This document shows positions 37,835-46,043 of a DNA stretch of 64,000 bases, one piece after another. Position numbers and translations under genes: made by a program. The notes under the pieces are model-generated. The model had not been told where the DNA came from, searched no databases, and saw only the letters and a list, made by a program, of their open reading frames with translations. The stretch is from positions 1 to 64,000 of the forward strand of contig SACF01000019.1 in NCBI GenBank assembly GCA_009928665.1, given 5' to 3'. How positions within the stretch are numbered: position 1 is the first letter of the stretch; each line of letters begins with the position of its first letter. This stretch comes from Alphaproteobacteria bacterium (lineage in GTDB: Bacteria > Bacteroidota > Bacteroidia > Bacteroidales > FEN-979).

Positions 37835-38869
37835 CTATTTTGCCAGATCGAAAGGTCCCTGCTCCATTCCGAAATATTCCCTGACGGCAAAATTCATATC
37901 CCCGATCGGAAGGCGGGATTGAACGGTGAAACGCCTGACCGAGGACAACCAAATCTGACGCAGGTATCCGATGATCTCTTCACCGGTTTCCGGAAGGGTC
38001 ACGGAATCCCAGTCGACCGGATAAACATGGAATCCTTCTCCACTGTTCTGGCCTTTTTTCCCGGCATTTACAAGGTTGCTGAGTTCACTGATAAAGGGTT
38101 GATAATAAGCTTTATCGGAATAGCTGTTTACATAATTTCGCACCGAAATCAACATGGTATCCAAACCAACGCTGTCGCAAAAATCGAAGATGCCAAAAGT
38201 GAAAAGTTTCGTTTTTACCAGTTTATCCATCTGGAGACGGGTACAATGTCCATCCGTCACGATCCGCAGGGCTTCAACCTGAACATCGAGGCAGATTTTG
38301 TTCAGAACAAAACTGGTTCGTTCACCGAGAAGCAGATAATGCCGGCCGATCTGGTCGAGAAAATGCTCGAGGACGGACCGTGTTTCTTCGCCGGCTTGAT
38401 CGGCCAGGGTGACTTCGACGATGTTTTTCAGGGATACGGGATAAAAAAAGTGCAGACCTGCCATGGTTTTCAGTCGTCGGGGGTCGGGCGCAAGAGTCGA
38501 CGGGATGAACGATGAGGAGTTGGTTGTGAGGATAGATCCGGGTTTAACAATTCGGTCGAGGGTTTTGAATAACTGTTGTTTCAGGGCCAGATCTTCAGGT
38601 ACAGCCTCAATGACCAGATCGCAGTCGGCAAGGGCAGCAGGATCAACGGTAACGGTTGTTTTAATGATTCTCTGGTACGAGGGATCATCAATAATTCCCA
38701 ACTTCCGGGAACGTTCGGCCCGCCTGATCATTTGCTTTTTAATCGTTGCAATATCGGCATCAGGATTGCAAAGCCAGGTAAGTGTGAATGGAAAATCCAG
38801 CAGGTACTGGCAAATGGAGCTTCCCATCTTTCCTTCACCAATGATCCCGATATGATGTATCTGTTTCAT
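37835..38869 (-). CDS. 3-hydroxyacyl-CoA dehydrogenase family protein
   Basis: 344 residues. NAD-binding motif GIIGEGKMGSSICQYL at the N-terminus, the catalytic His in GLHFFYPVSLKNIVEVT (with the partner Glu in IVEVT) and Asn in FVLNKI are all present. It interconverts 3-hydroxyacyl- and 3-oxoacyl-thioesters. No classical FabG-type ketoreductase is in the window, so this enzyme could take that step here (inference). Its ATG shares one base with the stop of the upstream radical SAM gene. Confidence 0.9.
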   Translation of the reverse strand: MKQIHHIGIIGEGKMGSSICQYLLDFPFTLTWLCNPDADIATIKKQMIRRAERSRKLGIIDDPSYQRIIKTTVTVDPAALADCDLVIEAVPEDLALKQQLFKTLDRIVKPGSILTTNSSSFIPSTLAPDPRRLKTMAGLHFFYPVSLKNIVEVTLADQAGEETRSVLEHFLDQIGRHYLLLGERTSFVLNKICLDVQVEALRIVTDGHCTRLQMDKLVKTKLFTFGIFDFCDSVGLDTMLISVRNYVNSYSDKAYYQPFISELSNLVNAGKKGQNSGEGFHVYPVDWDSVTLPETGEEIIGYLRQIWLSSVRRFTVQSRLPIGDMNFAVREYFGMEQGPFDLAK

Positions 38870-40410
38870 TAAATATTCACTTTCCAGGGTCCCTGGTCCT
38901 GTTGTAAAATCATCTTTCGGTAGAAATCCATATTTTTCCAGTTTTTCCGGATGTGTCGATGGTAGCCCAGCATGGACAACAGAAACCCGAGGCCTTTATC
39001 GATGGCGACTTTTTTTTGCCGGATAAGCTTCAGGATGAACCAGAACAGGAGCCGTCGGTCGCGGTCGCGGGTAAAAACGTACTCCTTTACGGTTATCCAG
39101 GAAAGCCTCATTTTGGTTATAGCCGGGATGGTTCCCCCTTCCCGGATGAATGCGCCATTGCCGAGGAGCGCCGTTCCTTTGTCCCTGATGACGGGGTAGG
39201 AGTAAAGACGGGTCACGGTTTCCATATACTTGTCGAAGATCCCGATCTGCGACATATTCATATAGTGAAGCGTAGGAAAATGACCAACCCCCAGCTCGGT
39301 ATCGCAATCGGGAATCCGCCCCTCTTTTTGATACCGCTCAAACAAAACTGTTCCGGGAGGAGCGTTCAGCAGGTGAAGGTTTACATTGGGAAGGTGATGC
39401 TCCAGGGTGAAAGCAAAGATGCGGTCAAATTCTTCCAGGGTGTCGTTATCGAAACCAACAACAAAACTGGCGTTTATGTGGATCCCAGCAGCATGGATTT
39501 TTCTAATGGCTTCTGCATAGATGGTTCCGCCTTTGTTATGATGCTTTTGCGCATGGTCGAGGCTGTCGGGATTGAGCGATTCAAATCCGATCAGAATGTT
39601 GAAACACCCTGCTTCAGCCATCAGCCGGAGGAGTTCTTCATCGGTGGCTACATCGAGGCTGCACATGCATCCCCAGGAGATTTTCAACGGGATGATGGCT
39701 TTCATCAACTCCTTCGCATAACGTTTGTTGATGGTCAGGTTGTCATCGACAAAGAAAAAATACCTGGAAGGCGCTGCTTTTATTTCCTCAACTACGTTAC
39801 TGATTTCACGATAGCGCATCTTCCTTCCGAAGATTTTTGAGACAAGGCAGAAATCGCAGTTGAACGGGCACCCCCGGGAAACCTGGATGGCGACCTGAAA
39901 AATGCGTTTCATGTTTACCAGATCCCATCGAGGCGCTTTTTGAACCTTATAGTCGGTGAAACCGGGAGCATCATAGATTTGTCTCATGGCCCCCGATTCA
40001 AAATTGCGCAGGCATTCTTCCCATTTTCCCTCAGCCTCACCGACTACAACACTGTCGCCATGTTTCAGCATTTCGGCGGTGTTATAAGAAGCATAGGGTC
40101 CGCCAAAAACGACTTTTGATCCAAGTGACCGGAAACGGTCTCCGAGTTCGGATGCCCTGACAGATGTAGCGGCAAGGGTGGTTATTCCCACGATATCGGG
40201 TTTGATATTCCGCGGCAGATCCTCTACCTCCTCATCATAAATGTGGATCTCATAGTGATCCGGAGTCAGTGCCGCTACGGTGGGAAGCGCCAAAGGGATC
40301 ATCAGCCGCCGTTTTCCAAACATCCGGGCAAGTTCGCTGTGCGCCGGGTAGTTGATGAACCGCTGCCGGGGAGAAATGAGGAACAGGGTGTATTTTTTGG
40401 AGGAATTCAA
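38869..40410 (-). CDS. B12-binding domain radical SAM protein (third of three)
   Basis: 513 residues. The N-terminal cobalamin-type domain (PDIVGITTLAATSVRASELGDRF) precedes a radical SAM core with SRGCPFNCDFC near residue 185 and a C-terminal region with NAPPGTVLFERYQKEGR of DUF4070 type. This is the largest of the three. The start is TTG at 40410: an in-frame TGA lies just upstream and there is no nearby ATG. It immediately precedes the dehydrogenase gene with a one-base overlap, which supports joint action on the acyl chain. Confidence 0.9.
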   Translation of the reverse strand: MNSSKKYTLFLISPRQRFINYPAHSELARMFGKRRLMIPLALPTVAALTPDHYEIHIYDEEVEDLPRNIKPDIVGITTLAATSVRASELGDRFRSLGSKVVFGGPYASYNTAEMLKHGDSVVVGEAEGKWEECLRNFESGAMRQIYDAPGFTDYKVQKAPRWDLVNMKRIFQVAIQVSRGCPFNCDFCLVSKIFGRKMRYREISNVVEEIKAAPSRYFFFVDDNLTINKRYAKELMKAIIPLKISWGCMCSLDVATDEELLRLMAEAGCFNILIGFESLNPDSLDHAQKHHNKGGTIYAEAIRKIHAAGIHINASFVVGFDNDTLEEFDRIFAFTLEHHLPNVNLHLLNAPPGTVLFERYQKEGRIPDCDTELGVGHFPTLHYMNMSQIGIFDKYMETVTRLYSYPVIRDKGTALLGNGAFIREGGTIPAITKMRLSWITVKEYVFTRDRDRRLLFWFILKLIRQKKVAIDKGLGFLLSMLGYHRHIRKNWKNMDFYRKMILQQDQGPWKVNI

Positions 40411-40439
40411 AATTCAAAGTAGCGAATAGGGATTAGCGA

Positions 40440-40530
40440 TTAAATTTTTCTCGTTCTCAATTTTCAATTTTTAATTTTCCATTGTCAATTATCCATTGTC
40501 CATTGTCAATTATCAATCAGTCATTCAATC
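40440..40530. repeat. Degenerate AT-rich tandem repeat between two transcription blocks
   Basis: TCCATTGTCAATTATC occurs twice without mismatch at 40478-40493 and 40499-40514, i.e. a 21-bp period. Shorter relatives (TCAATTTTC, TTAATTTTCC) lie to the left and TCAATCAGTCATTCAATC to the right. The 137-nt intergenic space between the third radical SAM and KASIII-like genes consists mostly of this. Similar low-complexity repeats occur in intergenic regions of other Bacteroidota (recalled, not searched). Confidence 0.7.
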
Positions 40531-40547
40531 AATAATGAAACAAAAGG

Positions 40548-41678
40548 TTACCGCTGTTTCAGAATATATCCCGCCTGCATAAATTTGCTGACTTCGGTGA
40601 CAAAACTCAGGATGATATCACCGGGAATAAGATGCTCCTCCTTCCTTATTTTATCGAGGCACAGAAGCGCCATCGGAGGGCCGATATAGCCCATAGTCTG
40701 CATTTTGGTGTAGAGGGTCTCGCGGTCAATGCCAAGCGCTTCACACTCATCCATGACCAGTCCGGAGATGTGTTTCGAAGGAAAATTGACCTGAAAAAAG
40801 CGGATCTTTTTCAGATCAACGGGGTGCCTTGTAAGCATTCTCCGAAGCCCTTTAACGAACACCGATCCATCGGGGTCATGAAAATTTGCCCGCAATTCTT
40901 CCTGGAAAAGTTGTGACAGATGGTGGTACCCCGATTCAAACTCTTTCTTAGGATTCATAAAGTAGGCAGGCCTTTGATTGCCCATGGCAGAGGGCTTTTT
41001 CCCTCCGACAGATTCGATGTAGGTATCCTCGACGACCAACCCCCTGTAATCCGGTGGCACCGCTTGAAGCACCAGCGCGGCAGCCCCGTCGCTCAGGAAA
41101 TAACGGAGAAACAACGATTCCCTGGTAATAAGCGGCTGATTATAGTATTCGGCTACCAGTTCTGAAGAGGAGATGTTGGCGGAGATCACCAGGACAGTCT
41201 TGTACCTGCCGTTCCGGATCATGTCGCATCCCAGCATCAGAGCTTTGTAAGCTGAGGTACAGTTTGCATGTACGGAGATCTCGGCACAGTGTTCAATACC
41301 GAGCGCCTCCTGGATCCGGACACTTGCAGTTGGCATCTGATCCTGGTGCGGACTGCCATAGGCAATAAAATCAATATCACCGGGAGCAATACAGGCATCC
41401 TCAAGGGCTTTCCGTGCCGCTTTGACCGCCATGGTCACATTGTCGTCGGTGAACTGCCGTGTAACCGGATCTACTGCAAAATGATAGAACCCGACTTCAA
41501 CAAGTTCCTGCATCAATGGCCTGATGCGGTTGAACCAACGAATAACCCTTGGCGGTGCGGCAGTGAGTTCCCCGAGGTAGCGATCGACCTGATCAGGCTG
41601 AACAGGAGGCCCCGGCAGATAGGAACCGCTGCCGGTAATGGCTGCAAGACCTCCTTCAGATCGGTTCACGCTGGTCAT
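40548..41678 (-). CDS. KASIII (FabH)-like thiolase-fold protein with altered triad
   Basis: 376 residues. The nucleophile Cys140 is in HANCTSAYKALMLG and the fold motifs fit FabH-type synthases. Where FabH has HQAN, this protein reads VNFPSKH in the corresponding strand, and where FabH has GNTSAAS it reads GYIGPPMA, so the His and Asn of the triad appear replaced (aligned by eye). This would favour acyl transfer or non-decarboxylative condensation over ordinary KASIII chemistry. It is the last of five genes that overlap by 4 nt each. Confidence 0.8.
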   Translation of the reverse strand: MTSVNRSEGGLAAITGSGSYLPGPPVQPDQVDRYLGELTAAPPRVIRWFNRIRPLMQELVEVGFYHFAVDPVTRQFTDDNVTMAVKAARKALEDACIAPGDIDFIAYGSPHQDQMPTASVRIQEALGIEHCAEISVHANCTSAYKALMLGCDMIRNGRYKTVLVISANISSSELVAEYYNQPLITRESLFLRYFLSDGAAALVLQAVPPDYRGLVVEDTYIESVGGKKPSAMGNQRPAYFMNPKKEFESGYHHLSQLFQEELRANFHDPDGSVFVKGLRRMLTRHPVDLKKIRFFQVNFPSKHISGLVMDECEALGIDRETLYTKMQTMGYIGPPMALLCLDKIRKEEHLIPGDIILSFVTEVSKFMQAGYILKQR

Positions 41679-42430
41679 TTGTCGTTTGTTTTAAGCTCAT
41701 TACAATTTCTGTTGATCACCCCGGTTGATTCTTTGATCCTTCGGAAATTACGAAGCGTCAGTTCCCTCAATTCGCGGTCGTAGACCCCGGGAAGATGAAA
41801 GATCAGATCATGGCAGGCGTTGAGAAGTTCTGAGCGGGGTACAGTCAGGTCGACCAGACCCATCTCCAGCGCGTCGGAAGCCGGAAATGTACAGCCCCGC
41901 AAAACATATTCCACGGCTCTTGATTTGCCGGCCAGTTGGGCAAACCGTTGAATGCCTCCCAAACCGGGCATCAATCCGAATGTTGATTCTGGCAGGCCCA
42001 ATACTGCATCATGGCTGCAGATCCTGAAATCACAGAAGAAGGACAGCTCAAAACCGGATCCGATACAGACACCTGAGATCGCAGCAATTACAGGAAGGTT
42101 CAACTGTTCCAGCGCCAGAAAGGAGCGGTAATTTTCCGAAAGAAACGGTGGAACTGAATATGTCGCATCTTCTTCGGGTACAATCTGTTGCACCCGATCT
42201 ATTTCAGATAACAGGGAATCGAGGTCCGAACCGGAGGAGAAGTGTCTCCCTGCTCCTTGAATGATGACTGCCTTCAGTCCGTCGAATCTGTCAGGATCAC
42301 CGATCCACTCTTTGAATTCATCAAAAAACCGGAACGACATCGTGTTGGATGGCGGCATGTTCAGGATCAGTTTACCGATGCCGTCACTCCGGGTCCAGGA
42401 GAGGGTGTTATGGGATTGGAAATGCGTCAC
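41675..42430 (-). CDS. Enoyl-CoA hydratase/isomerase family protein (second)
   Basis: About 251 residues. Oxyanion-hole and active-site segments GVCIGSGFELSFFCDFRI and LPESTFGLMPGLGG both carry the catalytic Glu, so hydratase chemistry is plausible. GTG at 42430 is chosen: it overlaps the previous gene's TGA as GTGA, in keeping with the 4-nt overlaps of this operon. The longer reading from 42481 would overlap by ~55 nt and adds an unlike N-terminus. It overlaps the KASIII-like gene by 4 nt. Confidence 0.87.
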   Translation of the reverse strand: MTHFQSHNTLSWTRSDGIGKLILNMPPSNTMSFRFFDEFKEWIGDPDRFDGLKAVIIQGAGRHFSSGSDLDSLLSEIDRVQQIVPEEDATYSVPPFLSENYRSFLALEQLNLPVIAAISGVCIGSGFELSFFCDFRICSHDAVLGLPESTFGLMPGLGGIQRFAQLAGKSRAVEYVLRGCTFPASDALEMGLVDLTVPRSELLNACHDLIFHLPGVYDRELRELTLRNFRRIKESTGVINRNCNELKTNDK

Positions 42431-43182
42431 GAACGTTCCTCGGTTTTCTGGCGGAGCAGTTCCGCTGCCGCCAGTGAACAAAAACTACGGATCTCTTCGG
42501 CATATGCATCCGCGGGAGTGAGTTTGCCGACATTGTTGAGGGTTTGCATTACCGCTTTGATGACCCTCAGCGATCTTCCGGATGTCATCTTCATCATCAG
42601 TCTCAAACCTTCTTCCCGTGCTGCATTGGCCGGCGCCAGACGGTCGACAATCCCCAGCTTCAATGCTTCCTCGGCATTAACCATATCGCCTCCCAAAATC
42701 AGGGTCAGGGCGCTGATTTTTGTAGTAAGCGCGTCGATTCTTTTAATTCCGCCAAGACCAGGAATCAGGTTGAGGTTGACCTCTGGGAAGGCAAAAAGTG
42801 CATTAGCCGCGGCAATCCTGATGTGACATGCCAATGCGATCTCAAGGCCGCCGCCAAAACAAATCCCGTTGATGGCAGCGATCACGGGAATATCGAGGTT
42901 CTCAATCATCGAGAGCGTGTGTGCTCCCCGATCCATTCGGTAATGAAGATTGCCCGGATCCTCACCCTGGGAATAGAGCTTCGACAGGTCAGCGCCTGCG
43001 CTGAAGTTACGACCCGCTCCGTGAATGATCAATCCCTTCGGCTCATCCCTCACAAGAATAGCAGTAAATGTTTCCGGATCCAGAAAGTCGGGAGCCGGTA
43101 ACAGATTCCCGCGAGAACCGCAAAGGGTAAAGACACCAATACGGTCGGTCAGCTCGTAACGGAGGTTTTCTGACACCATCAT
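42427..43182 (-). CDS. Enoyl-CoA hydratase/isomerase family protein (first)
   Basis: 251 residues. Active-site segments GICFGGGLEIALACHIRI and FPEVNLNLIPGLGG retain both catalytic Glu. Crotonase-fold proteins hydrate, dehydrate, isomerize or decarboxylate enoyl-thioesters. Two consecutive crotonases next to a thiolase-fold protein recall the ECH1/ECH2 pair of polyketide beta-branching cassettes, but here both retain hydratase residues and the neighbours do not include a clear HMG-CoA synthase. ATG overlaps the thioesterase stop by 4 nt. Confidence 0.87.
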   Translation of the reverse strand: MMVSENLRYELTDRIGVFTLCGSRGNLLPAPDFLDPETFTAILVRDEPKGLIIHGAGRNFSAGADLSKLYSQGEDPGNLHYRMDRGAHTLSMIENLDIPVIAAINGICFGGGLEIALACHIRIAAANALFAFPEVNLNLIPGLGGIKRIDALTTKISALTLILGGDMVNAEEALKLGIVDRLAPANAAREEGLRLMMKMTSGRSLRVIKAVMQTLNNVGKLTPADAYAEEIRSFCSLAAAELLRQKTEERS

Positions 43183-43586
43183 ACGCTCCCGGGATTTATT
43201 GCATCGAGTATTGCTGTCGGAATATCCTGTGGCACCCGGTCCCCGTCAATAAAAATCAGTTTAGTCTGTGCTCTGGCAGCCTGCAAACCGGTTGTGCAGT
43301 TCAATAATTTTTGTTGAAAGACCAGGTAAGGACCTTCATGACGGCATTGAGAATCTACCTTAAGTTCATCGAAAATTCTTACCTCCCGTTGATACCGCAC
43401 GTGAATGTCGGTGACGACGGCAACGACCCCCAGTTTTTCAAGAAGTTCCAACAAACCGAGCGCTCTGAAGAACTCCCATCTGGCATGTTCAAAATAGTTC
43501 AGGTAGACGGCATTGTTGATATGGCCGTATGAGTCGAGTTCATAGCCTCTGGCTGTAAAAGTCAGGGAAATTGTCAGGGGATTCAT
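43179..43586 (-). CDS. YbgC-type acyl-CoA/ACP thioesterase (4HBT hotdog)
   Basis: 135 residues. The signature ELDSYGHINNAVYLNYFEHARWEFF carries the catalytic Asp of the 4-hydroxybenzoyl-CoA thioesterase family. It may release the finished chain or edit stalled acyl-ACPs. Coupled by 4-nt overlaps to the dehydratase upstream and the first crotonase downstream. Confidence 0.88.
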   Translation of the reverse strand: MNPLTISLTFTARGYELDSYGHINNAVYLNYFEHARWEFFRALGLLELLEKLGVVAVVTDIHVRYQREVRIFDELKVDSQCRHEGPYLVFQQKLLNCTTGLQAARAQTKLIFIDGDRVPQDIPTAILDAINPGSV

Positions 43587-43969
43587 GGGGTTGGAGAAAA
43601 ATGTCCTTTAAATTTAAGAAAGATGACGGGGCCGGCCATTATCGTTGCATTCACGTCCACCTCAAGGGTTTCCGTCCTGCGGATCCGAAGGTCCACCTCC
43701 AACTCGGGATCGTTTCGCGGATCGATCATCCTGAGAAATTTGATCTGGTCGGCAGCGGTAAGGCGGAGCGGAACCTGAAGTTGTTCTTCCAGAAGTTCAT
43801 GAATCATCCGGATCTGGCATACCCCTGGTACTACCGGATTTCCGGGGAAGTGCCCTTTATAGATCGGATGTTCTGAATTAAGGGTCAGGATGAATTTCAA
43901 CACGGGATCAGTTGCGGCGGCATCCGTTTTTTCAGTGGGGCGAAGGGAAAAAAAACTGTTTTTGAGCAT
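43583..43969 (-). CDS. FabZ/ApeI-like 3-hydroxyacyl-ACP dehydratase, Glu replaced
   Basis: 129 residues from ATG 43969. The hotdog motif is YKGHFPGNPVVPGVCQIRMI: the catalytic His of GHFPG is kept, but FabZ's Glu/Asp in the helix (PGVLxxEAxAQ) is Arg here. Aryl-polyene dehydratases such as ApeI also lack that acid and work as a heterodimer with a partner (ApeP); a partner is not visible in this window. It heads a five-gene run of 4-nt overlaps. A TTG start nine codons upstream falls in the -7 box and is rejected. Confidence 0.82.
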   Translation of the reverse strand: MLKNSFFSLRPTEKTDAAATDPVLKFILTLNSEHPIYKGHFPGNPVVPGVCQIRMIHELLEEQLQVPLRLTAADQIKFLRMIDPRNDPELEVDLRIRRTETLEVDVNATIMAGPVIFLKFKGHFSPTP

Positions 43970-43993
43970 AACCAGTGTTCTCGGCGAAAGAGG

Positions 43994-44001
43994 CAAAATT
44001 A
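43994..44001 (-). promoter_or_regulatory. -7 box of the dehydratase-thioesterase-crotonase-KASIII operon
   Basis: TAATTTTG on the minus strand, 24 nt before ATG 43969, fits TAnnTTTG exactly. It lies in the ~120-nt divergent space shared with the hybrid histidine kinase. Confidence 0.5.
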
Positions 44002-44091
44002 CAGAAAAATAGTGTGTTTTTTTTTGTTCGGGTATTCATTGGAAACTTTTTGTACTTTTAACAAGAGAATGCATAACAGAAAAATCTACAC

Positions 44092-46038
44092 ATGGTAAGC
44101 GAGAGGTTAAAAGAGAAACCGAGGATTCTTTTTGCAGAGGATGTGATGATCCATCACAGGATGGCCGTGGAAATTCTGCATTCCGAGCACCTGGAATTTG
44201 AAGGGTTGCTGGTCGGTACCCGCGAGGATTTTATCCGTGCACTCGATGAGTTTCGTCCCGACCTGGTGATCACGGATTACCAGATGCCCGGATTCAATGG
44301 CATGGATGTCATTCATTTGACGATGAACCACGATCCTACCTTGCCGGTGATCGTACTCACGGGATCGATCAGTGAAGAGGTTGCCGTGGAGTGTATGCGG
44401 CAGGGCGCCATCAACTATGTTCTCAAAGAGAACCTGATAAGGCTGCCCTTTGCCGTTAATGAAGCCATTGAGAAAAAAGTTGCGCTTATAGAGAAAACCA
44501 AGGCTATACAGGCATTGACGGAAAGTGAGTCAAAGCTTCAGATCATAACCAATGCAGCTGGTGATGCCATTGTGATGATGGACGACCAGGGCCGGATTTC
44601 TTTTTGGAATCCGGCTGCTGAAAGGATTTTCGGTTACCTCGAAGCAGAAGTAATCGGAAAGGACCTGCATGCCTTGATCTCTCCGCCTGAATTTTATCAG
44701 GACTTTTCTGAGCGCTTCAAAAATTTCCGGGAAACCGGAACTGGCAATGCCATCGGGCAGCCACGCGAACTTGAGGCCGTTAACAAGGAGGGGAAACGCT
44801 TTTTTATCTCTCTGAATCTTTCGGCTGTGAAGATCAAAGAAATGTGGCATGCAGTCGGGATTATTTCTGATATCACCGTCCGGCGCAAGGCGGCTCAGGA
44901 ACTTCTGGCGGCCAAGCAGCGGGCCGAAACGAGCGACAGGCTCAAAACAGCATTTATCAATAACATCTCCCATGAGGTGCGGACCCCGCTGAACGGGATT
45001 CTCGGATTTGCCGATCTGGTTACCCAGTCCGACTTACCCGAACAGGAAAAGAGAAGCTACTACTCCATGATCAAATCGAGTAGTAAGCGGCTTCTCAACA
45101 CCATGACCAGTTACATGGATATCTCCATGATCGTGACCGGAAACATGCAGATCCAGGAAAAGAGCTTTGACCTGAATCAGTTAATGAAATCGGTTTATGA
45201 ACAGTACCGGCCGTCGTGTGAAATTAAAAACCTCCTCTTTACCCTTAAAGTTTCTGAACCCGGAACGCCCTTCCGGATTGATTCCGATCCGGCGTTCCTC
45301 ACAAAAATACTTTCACATTTGCTCGAAAATGCGTTGAAGTTCACATTCAGCGGTTCAGTCACCATGGGATATGCCAAAACCCGGTCGGCGCTCAATTTTT
45401 TTATAACAGATACCGGTATTGGCATCAGCACGGAGATTCAACCCCAGATTTTCGATTCGTTCATGCAGGAGGAACATTCACAAACACGTGGTTTCGACGG
45501 TAGCGGACTGGGTTTATCCATTGTGCAGGGTTTGATCAATCTTTTAGGGGGAGAGGTTGTGCTGAAATCAGAAAAAGGTAAGGGATCGACTTTCTTTTTC
45601 ACCATACCCTATAAGGTCCCGCAGGAAGCCAGGCAAACGGTGCAAAAACCTGAGCCGGTTGCGAAACCCGCCCGGAAAACTGTTATCCTGATTGCTGAGG
45701 ATGATGAACCCAATTATTTGTTTTTGAAAACTTTACTAAAACGAAGGGGATATGAAATCCTTTGGGCGCCCAACGGCAGGGAGGCGGTTAACATCAGTAC
45801 GGAACGCGACGATATTAGTTTGATCCTGATGGATATCAAGATGCCTGAAATGGATGGACTATCTGCAACAAAGCTGATCAAGTCAAAAAAACCGGCTATC
45901 AGTATTATTGCCGTTACCGCCTTCGCCATGAGCGGTGATGAGCAAAAAGCCCTCGATGCGGGTTGTGACGATTACTTACCCAAACCCATTGTGGAAGAAT
46001 TCCTGCTCAGCAAGATCAGGAAGTTTATTCCGGGGTGA
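44092..46038 (+). CDS. Hybrid histidine kinase: REC-PAS-HisKA-HATPase-REC
   Basis: 648 residues. The N-terminal receiver has the phosphoacceptor Asp in VITDYQMPG; a PAS domain (ITNAAGDAIVMMDDQGRISFWNP) follows at ~145-270; HisKA has NNISHEVRTPLNG near residue 295; the HATPase has GIGISTE and GSGLGLSIV; the C-terminal receiver has ILMDIKMPEMDG. It has no membrane helices, so it senses cytosolic signals. It is the first gene of the signalling island and converges with the hydrogenase-like chemoreceptor, from which it is separated by 5 nt. Confidence 0.93.
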   Translation: MVSERLKEKPRILFAEDVMIHHRMAVEILHSEHLEFEGLLVGTREDFIRALDEFRPDLVITDYQMPGFNGMDVIHLTMNHDPTLPVIVLTGSISEEVAVECMRQGAINYVLKENLIRLPFAVNEAIEKKVALIEKTKAIQALTESESKLQIITNAAGDAIVMMDDQGRISFWNPAAERIFGYLEAEVIGKDLHALISPPEFYQDFSERFKNFRETGTGNAIGQPRELEAVNKEGKRFFISLNLSAVKIKEMWHAVGIISDITVRRKAAQELLAAKQRAETSDRLKTAFINNISHEVRTPLNGILGFADLVTQSDLPEQEKRSYYSMIKSSSKRLLNTMTSYMDISMIVTGNMQIQEKSFDLNQLMKSVYEQYRPSCEIKNLLFTLKVSEPGTPFRIDSDPAFLTKILSHLLENALKFTFSGSVTMGYAKTRSALNFFITDTGIGISTEIQPQIFDSFMQEEHSQTRGFDGSGLGLSIVQGLINLLGGEVVLKSEKGKGSTFFFTIPYKVPQEARQTVQKPEPVAKPARKTVILIAEDDEPNYLFLKTLLKRRGYEILWAPNGREAVNISTERDDISLILMDIKMPEMDGLSATKLIKSKKPAISIIAVTAFAMSGDEQKALDAGCDDYLPKPIVEEFLLSKIRKFIPG

Positions 46039-46043
46039 TTTTG

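Noticed and set aside
40440..40530. CRISPR array
   Set aside because: Only two perfect 16-bp units at 21-bp spacing, with spacer-like sequence of 5 bp, and no cas genes nearby.
36167..43996. Canonical HMG-CoA-synthase beta-branching cassette
   Set aside because: The KS keeps its Cys (the decarboxylating KS of such cassettes has Ser), the thiolase-fold protein looks like FabH rather than HMG-CoA synthase, and both crotonases keep hydratase Glu.
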